Below, one piece after another: positions 26,167 to 35,498 of a stretch of 64,000 bases of DNA. The DNA comes from Nostoc paludosum FACHB-159. Its GTDB lineage: Bacteria > Cyanobacteriota > Cyanobacteriia > Cyanobacteriales > Nostocaceae. The notes under the pieces are model-generated. The model was not told the origin of the DNA, searched no databases, and saw only the letters and a program-made list of their open reading frames with translations. The stretch covers positions 21,794 through 85,793 of the forward strand of contig NZ_JACJTU010000033.1 of NCBI RefSeq assembly GCF_014698835.1. The letters run 5' to 3'. The position numbers and the translations under genes were made by a program. Within the stretch, counting starts at the first letter, position 1. The number at the start of each line of letters is the position of its first letter.

Positions 26167-26898
26167 CTTTAATTCCTTTAAACAATAACGGTTACAATTA
26201 ATAAATATTGAGCTAATTTGCATTTAGCTCATAAGATGAAAATCGTGGTCATAGTAACAAAGCTGTGAAGTTATGATACTTACGAAAAATCGCTTTTTAA
26301 CGACGATTTTCAGTAGTTAATACAAAGTGCAGAATGTCAATGCAGCAGTTTAAAATATCGAGTGCGTTGATAGTTACGTAACACACCCTCAAATTTTGTG
26401 CTTCATTAACGTAAATTCAAGAAAATTGACGCTTTTTTACAAACAGTATTTACTGCTACTGTCAGTGTTTCTGATTAAAAATAGCGCGTTGCATAACAGT
26501 GGGATGAATTTAGCCTGGGGAGGCAAACGGAGAGATTTTATAATTTGCAAAAATAGAGTGCTAAGGGAGTTCCAAATAAAAAATATCCCATTGTTAGGGA
26601 AGCAGAGGGAGAATTTTGCAAGTTGCTAAATCATCCCGCAAGTATGCAAGGCCACAAATTCTATTTGTTCTACTTTAGTGCAAGATTTAAGTTAGCTTTT
26701 TTTTAGAATACGAATAGTAATATAGCTCAGTAAATACCAAGATAACCCAGTAAATTTACTTAAACTTAAGTACAGTGAAATAATTTACGAAGTTAAGGGT
26801 CTTGGTAATATTTAATAAATATTTGCTAAGCATCTCTAGACAATATACTAATAATAAAAAAAATAAAGCATAAGCTTTACCTAAGGTTGCAAGCAGAT
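26167..26898. other. Divergent promoter region
   Basis: This 730-nt stretch separates the giant gene (minus) and the MHYT sensor gene (plus). I see no gene, no RNA and no strong repeat. A 77-codon open frame at 26396-26629 has no ribosome-binding site and no recognisable pattern. AT-rich stretches next to both starts should hold the promoters. Confidence 0.5.
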
Positions 26899-29583
26899 AT
26901 GGCTATGAGTAGCATCCACGACCTACGCCTGATAATATTTTCAATTGCGATCGCTATCTTCGCCTCTTATACTGCTCTTGATTTGGCTGCAAGGGTAACA
27001 GCAGCCAAAGCATCGGCGAAAGTCGCTTGGTTAATTGGCGGCGCAATGGTTATGGGAATCGGTATTTGGTCGATGCACTTTGTGGCGATGCTAGCTTTCA
27101 GTATGGCAACACCAATCGCCTATGACATGTTGATTGTGCTGGTTTCTATACTACCTGCGATTATTGCTTCGGGGGGCGCACTTTTCCTGGCCAGTCGTCC
27201 AGTATTAAGCATTTGGCAGTTGCTAGTTGGTGGGACGTTAATGGGTATTGGTATCGCCTCCATGCACTACATCGGAATGCTGGCGATGCGGATGCAAGCA
27301 ACTGTCACATACAACCCAGTGCTGTTTATACTTTCTATAGCGATCGCCATTGGTGCGTCGATTTTAGCACTCAATATTGCCTTTCATTTACGCACACCAA
27401 CTAGTAAAACTGACTGGTTGGCAAAGATTGGCAGTGCTATTGTCATGGGAGGAGCGATCGCTGGAATGCATTATACAGGGATGGCGGCTGTTAAATTCAT
27501 GCCGACTAACCCAGCAGCAATTTCTGGACCAGCAACAACGAACGATTCCCTAACTTTGTTGGGTATTTCTATTGGTACTGCTACATTCGTGATTCTCGGT
27601 TTTGCGCTGCTGACTTCGTTTATAGACCGGCGTTTGTCTGCCCAAACAAAGCTTTTAGGACAGCAAGAAGCTGAAGCCAAACTTTCACAGTTATTTACAG
27701 AAATTACCTTAAGAATTCGGCGATCGCTCAAATTAGATGATGTCATGAACACAACTGTTCATGAGCTTCGTCAAGCATTGAAAACAGACCGTGTGATTAT
27801 GTATCGTTTCAATACTGATTGGAGTGGTACTATCATTGCCGAGTCCGTTGCCTCAGGTTGGACGAAAACCTTAGGAAAAACGGTTAACGATCCATTCCGA
27901 GAAGACTATATTGAAATGTACAAAAATGGTCGAGTTCGAGCTACCAATGATATTTATGCAGCTGGTTTTACACAATGTCACCGGGAAATTCTCGAAGGTT
28001 TTGAAATCAAGGCAAATTTGATTGCACCCATTATTCATAACAATCAACTTGTCGGTTTATTGTGTGCCCATGAATGTTCTACAACTCGATATTGGCACAG
28101 GTATGAAATTAATTTATTTAAACAATTAGCAATTCAATTTGGCATCGCTTTAGAACAAGCGAGTTTAGTAGCTGAACTTGAGCAAACGCAGAAAGTTTTA
28201 CGGCTTCGCGATCGGGCGATCGCTTCAGCCAGTAACGGTATATTCATTACCGATCCACGTCAGTCAACAAATCCAATTATATTTTGCAATGCTGCCTTGG
28301 AAAAAATTACAGGCTATTCATCTGATGAGTTACTCAGATGTAACTACAAATTTCTCCAAGGGTATGACACAGATTTAGATACCATTGCAGAATTAGACGA
28401 GGCAATGGAGACTTCAAGAGAATGCCAAGTTGTGCTCAAAAGTTATCGCAAAGATGGAAGTTACTTTTGGTGTGAATTAACCATTTCTCCTGTTCCAGAT
28501 GTTTTTGGACAAACAATCAACTTTGTTGGCGTGCTAGTTGAAATTACTTCACGCAAGGAAATAGAAGAAGAATTAAGGCGTAGTCAAAAAGTTCTCCAAA
28601 AGCAGCTAATAGAACTTATTTCTGATATTAACGAGGTCTTACAAGGAGATTTAACTGTTCGTTCTCAAGTGGCAACAGGCGAAGTAGGAACCTTAGCTAA
28701 TTTGATTAATACCATCATTTATACACTGTGGCAAATTGTTACTCAAGTCCAACAAATTGCCGACCAAATGAATATTTCCCTTGGCGAAAACTCTGGTATT
28801 GTCGAGCAAGTGGGAAATGAAGCAGTCAAACAAGTCCAACAGATTAACTATGCCCTTCAAGAAGTATATCATCTGAATTTGTGGATTCAAAAAGTGGCAG
28901 ATAGCACTCAACAACTACAGCAAATAGCCGTTAGTACTACTAACACAGCAGAAACAGCCAAGACAACAATAGATTTTACTGCCGAAAGCATCTTGAAGTT
29001 GCAAAAAACAAATTCACAAATAGCTAACAAAATCAATAGTTTAGGTGAATTTTCTCAAAAAATTTCTCATGTTGTATCAATGATTGGACAAATCGCCACC
29101 CAAACTAACTTGTTAGCCAGCGATGCTAGCATTGAAGCCACATGGATGGGCGATCGCGGTCGAAGCTTTGCGAAAGTAGCAGAAGAAATTAGCCAATTAG
29201 CCGTGCAATCAGCCGAAGCAACACAAGAAATTCAAGGCGTTTTAACTAATATGCAATTGGAAACTACCACATTAGTTCAAGCTATAGAATCGGGAACGAA
29301 TCAGATAGGAGAAAAAGCAAATATTGTACAAAATGCTAAGTTAAGTTTGGAAGATATTTTAGAAGTATCTCAACAAATGAACAATTTAGTACAATCCATT
29401 TTTACGGCAACAGGATCTCAAACAGAAACTTCCCAAGCGATCGCATCTTTAATTGAACAGATTGCCGAAACCTTAAAATACACCGCAGATTCGTCTAGCA
29501 CTGTATCTAACTCCCTAGAACAAACAATCGAATTGACACAGCAATTGCAAGTGTATCTGGGTGGATTTAAAACTGGGGAGTAG
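26899..29583 (+). CDS. MHYT / bilin-type GAF / LOV-like PAS / methyl-accepting sensor protein
   Basis: About 894 residues; ATG 26899 follows AAGG by 12 nt, whereas TTG 26887 directly abuts it. Residues 1-235 are a multi-pass MHYT domain with its repeated motif (SMHFVAM, SMHYIGM, GMHYTGM), proposed to sense gases via metal. A GAF domain follows, with the pattern of phytochrome/cyanobacteriochrome domains (VIMYRFNTDWSG, NDIYAAGFTQCHREIL, ANLIAPI); Cys360-His is at the bilin attachment position. A PAS domain then reads like LOV (KFLQG, YRKDGSYFWCELTISPV) but has NYKFLQG where LOV has NCRFLQG, so the flavin-binding Cys is replaced by Tyr483. The C terminus is an MCP signalling domain (IGQIATQTNLLASDASIEA). 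This is a chemotaxis-type, possibly light-sensing receptor; it precedes a histidine kinase gene by about 70 nt. Confidence 0.8.
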   Translation: MAMSSIHDLRLIIFSIAIAIFASYTALDLAARVTAAKASAKVAWLIGGAMVMGIGIWSMHFVAMLAFSMATPIAYDMLIVLVSILPAIIASGGALFLASRPVLSIWQLLVGGTLMGIGIASMHYIGMLAMRMQATVTYNPVLFILSIAIAIGASILALNIAFHLRTPTSKTDWLAKIGSAIVMGGAIAGMHYTGMAAVKFMPTNPAAISGPATTNDSLTLLGISIGTATFVILGFALLTSFIDRRLSAQTKLLGQQEAEAKLSQLFTEITLRIRRSLKLDDVMNTTVHELRQALKTDRVIMYRFNTDWSGTIIAESVASGWTKTLGKTVNDPFREDYIEMYKNGRVRATNDIYAAGFTQCHREILEGFEIKANLIAPIIHNNQLVGLLCAHECSTTRYWHRYEINLFKQLAIQFGIALEQASLVAELEQTQKVLRLRDRAIASASNGIFITDPRQSTNPIIFCNAALEKITGYSSDELLRCNYKFLQGYDTDLDTIAELDEAMETSRECQVVLKSYRKDGSYFWCELTISPVPDVFGQTINFVGVLVEITSRKEIEEELRRSQKVLQKQLIELISDINEVLQGDLTVRSQVATGEVGTLANLINTIIYTLWQIVTQVQQIADQMNISLGENSGIVEQVGNEAVKQVQQINYALQEVYHLNLWIQKVADSTQQLQQIAVSTTNTAETAKTTIDFTAESILKLQKTNSQIANKINSLGEFSQKISHVVSMIGQIATQTNLLASDASIEATWMGDRGRSFAKVAEEISQLAVQSAEATQEIQGVLTNMQLETTTLVQAIESGTNQIGEKANIVQNAKLSLEDILEVSQQMNNLVQSIFTATGSQTETSQAIASLIEQIAETLKYTADSSSTVSNSLEQTIELTQQLQVYLGGFKTGE

Positions 29584-29651
29584 AAAAAAGACCATTGCCA
29601 CAAACATAAGCATTCTATTAAAAATGAGAAATCAAATTTAGTTTTTGGCTT

Positions 29652-31883
29652 ATGTTCAACTTCTTGTCTGTATTCAAACTTTTTTCTCTCAAGTCACCCC
29701 TTGGGCATGAATCGATCAAAAAAACATCACTGACACGCAAAACTCTACTGAATATGACACTCCGAGTAGCCGGAGTTGTATTAATTTCTACAAGCGTAAG
29801 CTACTTCCACGTCATGTCTAATTTGGAAGCACAGACCAAGAAGCAGTTAGAGAAATACATTACCGAACGGGGACAGCGAGAAAGCACTGCTTTCAAACTA
29901 GCACAAGACAATCTCATATTTCTGAAGCAACAAATTTTAGAACAACTCAAGCGACCGAGCGAGGAGGATTTAGCAGCAAAGTTTGATCGCGTCCACTTTA
30001 GCTGGTCTGATGGAACTCAACGCAATGCACCGCAAAATCAACCCATCTCGCAGTTTGACATAGCTCGATATCCTACATCCTACATCAGTCGGGATGCGAA
30101 AATGGATGCGAGGCGCAAACGGGTATTTATGATAACTTACGCCTTAATTCAAGCTTACGGGCCTGCATGGAGCGTGCGCTTTCCAGATACCTATTTCGAT
30201 ACGCCTGACAAGAATAGCGTACTTTACTGGAAAGACGTGCCTGTTAATCTCATAGGGCCTCCTGGTTTCGATCTGACAAAACAAGAATTTTACTACGTAG
30301 CCGATCCAATCCATAACCCAACCCGCAAACCTGCATGGACGGGCGTTTATTTCGATCCAAATATCAAAGATTGGATGGTGTCTGCGATCGTTCCTGTATA
30401 TGAAGGCGATTGGTTTTTAGGTTCTGTCGGACACGATATCATTCTCAAAGATTTGATAGAGCAAACCATCAAAAATCAGTTACCGGGAACTTACAATTTA
30501 ATTTTTAGAGCCGATGGTCGGTTGATCGCTCATCCTCATTACATGGATAAAATTCAGCAGACCCAAGGTAAAATTAATATCGCGGATCTCAATGACTCAC
30601 ATTTACAACAAATTTTTGAATTAGCTCAAAACCTGCGGACAGGCGTAATTGAAAATATCCAAAACAATGAATTTTTGGCAGTTACGCGATTAGATGGTCC
30701 CGATTGGTATTTCGTTACAGTTTATCCCAAGTCTTTGCTATCGGGAGCCGCGTTTGACACCGCTCGATTTGTGCTGGTGGCTGGTGCTTTGGCATTGCTT
30801 GTAGAAGTCATACTCTTGTTTTCGGTGTTGCAACAACAGGTTGCCAAACCACTCCAGAAATTAACACTTGCTAGCGATCAACTCACAAACGGTAATTTTG
30901 AGATTAACCTTGATGACACTCGACAAGATGAGTTAGGGCAACTAGCTAATTCATTTAACAGCATGGCAAGTCAATTGAAAACTTCATTTACGCAACTTGA
31001 ACAAGCGAATGCTGAATTAGAACAACGGGTGACACAACGGACGACCGAGTTACAAAATACACTAAAAGAACTACACCGCACCCAAGCGCAGATGGTACAA
31101 AGTGAAAAAATGTCCGCTTTGGGACAAATGGTAGCGGGCGTTGCTCACGAAATCAATAATCCCATCAATTTTATTCACGGTAATCTCAGCCATGTTACCC
31201 ACTACACCCAAGATTTACTCGAATTAACCCAACTTTATCACGAACATTTCCTGAGTCCACCACCGGAAATCGAAGAAAGACGGGCAGAACTCGACCTTGA
31301 TTTTTTAGCAGAAGATTTGACGAAAATTCTCCAATCAATGGCAAATGGAACTGGGCGGATTCGGGAGATTGTTTTATCACTGCGTAACTTTTCCCGTCTC
31401 GATGAAGCAGACTGCAAAACCGTTAATATTCATGAAGGCATTGATAGTACACTCATGATTTTGCAGCATCGTCTCAATGCTACTAATCAACGCCCAGAAA
31501 TTCAAGTAATCAAAGACTATGGGAGTTTGCCTCAGGTCGAATGCTATGCGGGGGAATTTAATCAAGCGTTGATGAATGTGTTGGCGAATGCGATTGATGC
31601 ATTAGAAGCATCATCTACACCCACAATTATCATACGCACCCAGGCAATTGAGCGTTCAATTATCATCGCTATTGTAGATAATGGAGTCGGAATGACTCAA
31701 GCAGTGCGATCGCGTATTTTTGATCCGTTCTTCACAACTAAACCTGTGGGTAAAGGTACAGGTTTAGGACTGTCTATCAGCTATCAAATCATTACCCAAC
31801 TGCATGGGGGTCAACTATATTTTGATTCTGTTGTTGGAGAAGGTTCGGAATTTATCATTGAAATTCCCATCCAACAAATGTAG
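29652..31883 (+). CDS. Cache-domain sensor histidine kinase
   Basis: 743 residues, ATG 29652. A membrane segment (about 36-56) is followed by an extracytoplasmic double-Cache-like region (about 60-365; ARYPTSYISRDAK, PVYEGDWFLGSVGHDI, YNLIFRADGRLIAHPH), a second membrane segment (about 371-395), a HAMP-like linker (KPLQKLTLASDQLTNGNFEINL) and a coiled coil. HisKA has VAGVAHEINNP with the phospho-acceptor His near 499. HATPase_c has the N box (NVLANAIDAL), G1 (VDNGVGM), F (FDPFFTTK) and G2 (GKGTGLGLS). The catalytic set is complete. It follows the MHYT receptor with a 68-nt gap on the same strand, so the two may be co-transcribed. The Cache part suggests a small soluble ligand (amino acid, carboxylate or purine); which one is unknown. 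No response regulator is adjacent. Confidence 0.85.
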   Translation: MFNFLSVFKLFSLKSPLGHESIKKTSLTRKTLLNMTLRVAGVVLISTSVSYFHVMSNLEAQTKKQLEKYITERGQRESTAFKLAQDNLIFLKQQILEQLKRPSEEDLAAKFDRVHFSWSDGTQRNAPQNQPISQFDIARYPTSYISRDAKMDARRKRVFMITYALIQAYGPAWSVRFPDTYFDTPDKNSVLYWKDVPVNLIGPPGFDLTKQEFYYVADPIHNPTRKPAWTGVYFDPNIKDWMVSAIVPVYEGDWFLGSVGHDIILKDLIEQTIKNQLPGTYNLIFRADGRLIAHPHYMDKIQQTQGKINIADLNDSHLQQIFELAQNLRTGVIENIQNNEFLAVTRLDGPDWYFVTVYPKSLLSGAAFDTARFVLVAGALALLVEVILLFSVLQQQVAKPLQKLTLASDQLTNGNFEINLDDTRQDELGQLANSFNSMASQLKTSFTQLEQANAELEQRVTQRTTELQNTLKELHRTQAQMVQSEKMSALGQMVAGVAHEINNPINFIHGNLSHVTHYTQDLLELTQLYHEHFLSPPPEIEERRAELDLDFLAEDLTKILQSMANGTGRIREIVLSLRNFSRLDEADCKTVNIHEGIDSTLMILQHRLNATNQRPEIQVIKDYGSLPQVECYAGEFNQALMNVLANAIDALEASSTPTIIIRTQAIERSIIIAIVDNGVGMTQAVRSRIFDPFFTTKPVGKGTGLGLSISYQIITQLHGGQLYFDSVVGEGSEFIIEIPIQQM

Positions 31884-32185
31884 TTAAATGTTCATCATAT
31901 ATAGGAATCCGGTTTGATTCCTGAATAACTCGTAGAGGTAAGGGACTGGGGACTGGGGACTGGGAATAAAGGTGTACCTAGCTTCGTAAAAATCAAATAT
32001 GAGTCCTATAGTAATCCTAAATGAGTCGTGAAAAATATGGATAAGGAAACGTAGACGCGGAGCGGCTTGCCGCAGGCTACCGCCTTCGCGAAGCGTCTCG
32101 AAGAGAAGGACGCCAAGGACGCAAAAATGGGGAGAGAATTTCATCACCCCACCAGGCGAACCCTCCCACAGTCCCATTTTTAAAT
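31884..32185. repeat. Spacer with heptamer array and dispersed palindromic element
   Basis: Between convergent genes. (GGGGACT)n occupies about 31943-31965. At 32045-32130 is a Nostoc dispersed element made of GACGCGGAGCGGCTTGCC, CGCCTTCGCGAAGCG and CGAAGAGAAGGACGCC pieces, with self-complementary CTTCGCGAAG. No gene is supported. Confidence 0.7.
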
Positions 32186-33802
32186 TTAAAAATCGAAGGT
32201 TGTGCGAAGTACTCCGACATACTGAGTATCATTTTCGCTGTTGTTTTCTGGGTTCAGAATTACCCAAAAACCAGGAGTCACGGAGATGTTGTCGTTTAAG
32301 CGTAAGCGATAGAATGCTTCGATGTGGTAAGCGTTGTCTGGTTCTTCACGGACATCACTGTTAGAAATCCGCGGCGGCAAACCAAAGAGAATTCCTGGCA
32401 GGTTGCCCTTACCTCCCACATCTGGAAAGGACAAGCCAACCGCTCCAAACCAGGCATTAGCATTATCGCCATTATTCACAAATAAAGAATCTGTTCCACC
32501 CCTACCATTGGAAATATCACTCAAACCAGAGCTGTTGGCAGTTGCCCAGATATATCCACCCCAACCGTGTATTTGAAAATTTGGCGAAAAGCGATAATAA
32601 CCTTGGAGGCCGACAATGCTGTTGGAAGTAGCAATGTTGTTGCCAAAGGGAGCGCTTGAGAGGGCGCTACCTCTTCCACCTGTGACATCAACGGTGCCAG
32701 CAGGATTATAGCCATGCGAGTAGGCGACACCAATAGCTCCTTGTTTGGCGTAATACACTAGATGGGCAAGAGCGTTATAGCCACCATCAAATAACCCATT
32801 GTTCTGTGTGGGGATATTGGGATTATTTGCTAAGTAGCCCACAGTCAGAACTAAGTCTTTTCTAATACTCCAGTTGACGGCTGCACCACCACCACCCCGC
32901 TCGAAAAGGAAACTATTCTTGCCGAATAGTGAGGGAATCCCGTTGCCATCATCGGCAATGGTAGCAGGAGTTACGTTGTCTGTGATGTCGTTGTAACCAA
33001 TGCCTGTAGGGCCGACAACGAAGGATAGAGAATCACTCACCGGGAAGTAGTAACGAATGTGGGGAATGATAAGTCTATTGTCGATGTCATTGTCGAAGTT
33101 TAACCGCGTCATCCCTGTACCACTGGCTGCCGCAATTTGGCTTGAACCATTGGAATTGACAAAGTTACCGAATTCCAATCGAACTCGCAACAAATCTTTA
33201 CCAGTGAAGCTACTCTCCAAATTCAAACGACCGCGAGTAGCAAAGATGGTATTGGATTCATCGGTATCGCCTCCCACGCGATCGCCAAAGGTATCGGTAA
33301 TCGCAGTAATAATTTGAGCGTTCAGCTTGGTAGTAGTAGAAAACTGCTGCGCCTCTAGTGTGGCTGCACGTGCTTCTAAGTTATCCACCCGCCCGCGCAG
33401 AGTCGCCAGTTCTGCTGCAAAGTCTTCCTGTAATTTTTGCAGCACTGCTAAATCTTCCTTACTGACTAAATCGCCGGTAGCTGTAGCGATTAACTCATTA
33501 ACCCGATCCAAACAAGCATTCAAACCGGCGGCAAATTCGTAACGAGTTAAAGCACGATTACCGCGATAGGTGGAATTGGGATAACCTGCAATGCAACCAT
33601 AGCGTTCCACCAACGATTGCAGTGCTTGAAATGCCCAATCAGTCGGTTGGACATCAGAAAACTGAGACACTGAGGTAACTTGTCCTTGCAAGGTACTAAA
33701 GTTAGCATCTGGAGTATTTGAATTATCATTCAAAGAATTTGCCCAAACTGCTGGGCATGATAATAAAAGCAGTGGAAAACTGTATAAAAGATTTTTCAGC
33801 AT
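32186..33802 (-). CDS. SLH-domain/OprB-type outer-membrane porin
   Basis: 538 residues. A signal peptide is seen (LLYSFPLLLLSCPAVWA, cut near 22). A single SLH domain follows (FSDVQPTDWAFQALQSLVERYGC, GYPNSTYRGNRALTRYEFAAGLNACLDRV), then a coiled coil (LQEDFAAELATLRGRVDNLEARAATLEA) and a long beta-strand-rich barrel (LNLESSFTGKDLLRVRLEFGNF, DNISVTPGFWVILNPENN) ending in the aromatic residue Phe (LRTTFDF) usual for outer-membrane barrels. This SLH-OprB architecture is the common cyanobacterial porin, thought to anchor to peptidoglycan and let small solutes, inorganic ions or iron pass. Substrate is unknown. It is the nearest upstream gene on the same strand as the sugar transporter set but is separated by about 700 nt, so common transcription is unlikely. 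Confidence 0.9.
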   Translation of the reverse strand: MLKNLLYSFPLLLLSCPAVWANSLNDNSNTPDANFSTLQGQVTSVSQFSDVQPTDWAFQALQSLVERYGCIAGYPNSTYRGNRALTRYEFAAGLNACLDRVNELIATATGDLVSKEDLAVLQKLQEDFAAELATLRGRVDNLEARAATLEAQQFSTTTKLNAQIITAITDTFGDRVGGDTDESNTIFATRGRLNLESSFTGKDLLRVRLEFGNFVNSNGSSQIAAASGTGMTRLNFDNDIDNRLIIPHIRYYFPVSDSLSFVVGPTGIGYNDITDNVTPATIADDGNGIPSLFGKNSFLFERGGGGAAVNWSIRKDLVLTVGYLANNPNIPTQNNGLFDGGYNALAHLVYYAKQGAIGVAYSHGYNPAGTVDVTGGRGSALSSAPFGNNIATSNSIVGLQGYYRFSPNFQIHGWGGYIWATANSSGLSDISNGRGGTDSLFVNNGDNANAWFGAVGLSFPDVGGKGNLPGILFGLPPRISNSDVREEPDNAYHIEAFYRLRLNDNISVTPGFWVILNPENNSENDTQYVGVLRTTFDF

Positions 33803-34499
33803 TGGATGTTATGCCCTGGAATCAAATATGGGTAAAAATCTCGGTTCAAAATTCACCAGTCAGGAGTCAGGATTCTAGATTCTGAATGCTGAAGATGAAA
33901 CCATCAATTAACGTCGAGATAAATTTCTGAATTCTGAATTGGTGAATTCTTCTTCAAACTCTTATTACTTTTTGGCGATCGCTACTTTCAATTGCCGCTT
34001 CTATTGATAAAAACAGTATTTTAAAGTCTGAACTATGGCTAATTTTTATATTTGCTTTTTGCGTGATTATTGCTCTGCTATAGCGATTCCCAGTTAAGTG
34101 AGGTAAAGATAATAGTTTGAAACGCAGAGTGAAGCGGAATAAAGCGCAGAAGTACGCAGATATTTGTACCTCAGCTCAGCAGACTAGGAAACGCTATAAA
34201 TGAATGAGTGCAGGCTAAAATGCAGATTTTATTAGGTAAATTCGGTAAATGATGTGTTTTTAATTTATTGATTTTCTCGACTGTAAATAACAAAAAAATA
34301 AAAGTTAAAAAAGAAGCAAAAGTGTGTGAAGCACCTAAGTTTATTTATTGGATTTTACTTTTTATGTAAGAATTCAGAACCTAGAATTAATAAGGTTTAG
34401 ATACCAAGCTTAATAATTTTCAGAAAATCAAGCAGATATATAACCATTGATTTTTCAACTATTCTGATTCCTGAATTCTTACTTTTAACTTTTATCTTT
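33803..34499. other. 700-nt intergenic region without a gene
   Basis: Contains AGAATTC-type direct repeats (about 33870-33960, 'GATTCTGAATGC', 'GAATTCTGAATT'), a fragment of the CGCAGAG-type dispersed repeat (34110-34165) and a long AT-rich tract. The porin gene promoter should lie at the left end. The transporter permease gene ends at the right end. No operator-like TGCACACG palindrome was seen. Confidence 0.5.
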
Positions 34500-35498
34500 C
34501 TAGCGTCTGGAACGTCTGCGGAGTCGGTCAATCATTACGGCAACGATAATTACTAGTCCTTTGACGACTAGTTGCCAGAAGAAAGACATGTTCAACAGAG
34601 TTAAACCGTTGTTGAGGACAGCAATAATTAATGCACCCAGAAGAGTACCGCCAATTGTGCCAATCCCGCCTGTAAAACTAGTTCCACCTAAAATTACAGC
34701 AGCGATCGCATCTAATTCATAACCTTGACCTAATAAGCCACTAGCACTATAAAGACGGCTGGCACTCATAACTCCTGCCAAACCTGACAGCAATCCACTC
34801 ACGCCATAAACAAACAGCAACACCCGATTAACTTTAATCCCCGTTAATCTTGCCGCCCGTTCGTTACCACCCACAGCGTAGATTTGCACTCCTAAAACAG
34901 TCTGCCGCAGTACAAACCAACTAGCTGCTACCGTCAGTAAGGCAATGATTACCAACCAGGGAAGAGGCCCGATATAGCTATTACCAATCCAAGCAAAATT
35001 GATATCGCGGTTAATAAGTGTCGTTCCCTTGGCAATCAAATAGGCAACACCCCGCAAAGCTGTCAGGGAACCCAATGTGACAATAAAAGGTGGCACATCC
35101 AAAAGCGCGATCAAAGCGCCGTTGAGTAAGCCCAAAAGCAATCCCGCCAACAAGCCAGCAGGCAAAGCTGCCCAACCTATAGCCGGAAGTAGCGACACCA
35201 GCAAGGCAACGACGGCAGAAACGGCCAACATTGAACCCACAGACAAGTCAATGCCTCCGGTGAGAATCACGAAGGTCATGCCTGTGGCTAGGACAATGTT
35301 AATCGATGCCTGCCGTAAGATATTGACAAGGTTACCGCCTGTAAGGAAGTTGGGTGAAAGGAAGGTAAATAAGATACAGATAAGTACGAGTATTGGTAAA
35401 ATACCTGCAACTTCCAAAAAGGTGGCGATGGATTTCCCTTGGCGGGCCTTGGGATTGTTGCCGACTTTCCTATTGGTTGGTCTTATTGTTTGGCTCAT
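34500..35498 (-). CDS. Sugar/inositol ABC transporter permease (RbsC family)
   Basis: 332 residues with about 9-10 hydrophobic segments. The family signature is visible: LATGMTFVILTGGIDLSVGSMLA and the long conserved G-rich loop LDAIAAVILGGTSFTGG.GTI.GT. RbsC-type permeases pair with an RbsA-type ATPase and import ribose, xylose, myo-inositol and related sugars. The start ATG overlaps the 3' end of the ATPase gene by 4 nt (ATGA at 35495-35498), a mark of translational coupling. The upstream binding-protein genes and the downstream inositol catabolic cluster on the same strand suggest inositol or a related polyol as the substrate; that is inference from context, and ribose cannot be excluded. 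Confidence 0.9.
   Translation of the reverse strand: MSQTIRPTNRKVGNNPKARQGKSIATFLEVAGILPILVLICILFTFLSPNFLTGGNLVNILRQASINIVLATGMTFVILTGGIDLSVGSMLAVSAVVALLVSLLPAIGWAALPAGLLAGLLLGLLNGALIALLDVPPFIVTLGSLTALRGVAYLIAKGTTLINRDINFAWIGNSYIGPLPWLVIIALLTVAASWFVLRQTVLGVQIYAVGGNERAARLTGIKVNRVLLFVYGVSGLLSGLAGVMSASRLYSASGLLGQGYELDAIAAVILGGTSFTGGIGTIGGTLLGALIIAVLNNGLTLLNMSFFWQLVVKGLVIIVAVMIDRLRRRSRR

Noticed and set aside
26396..26629. 77-codon open frame before the MHYT gene
   Set aside because: No ribosome-binding site, no family pattern, promoter-region location.
26700..26770. NtcA site before the MHYT gene
   Set aside because: GTA and TAC boxes are present but not at the required GTA-N8-TAC spacing.
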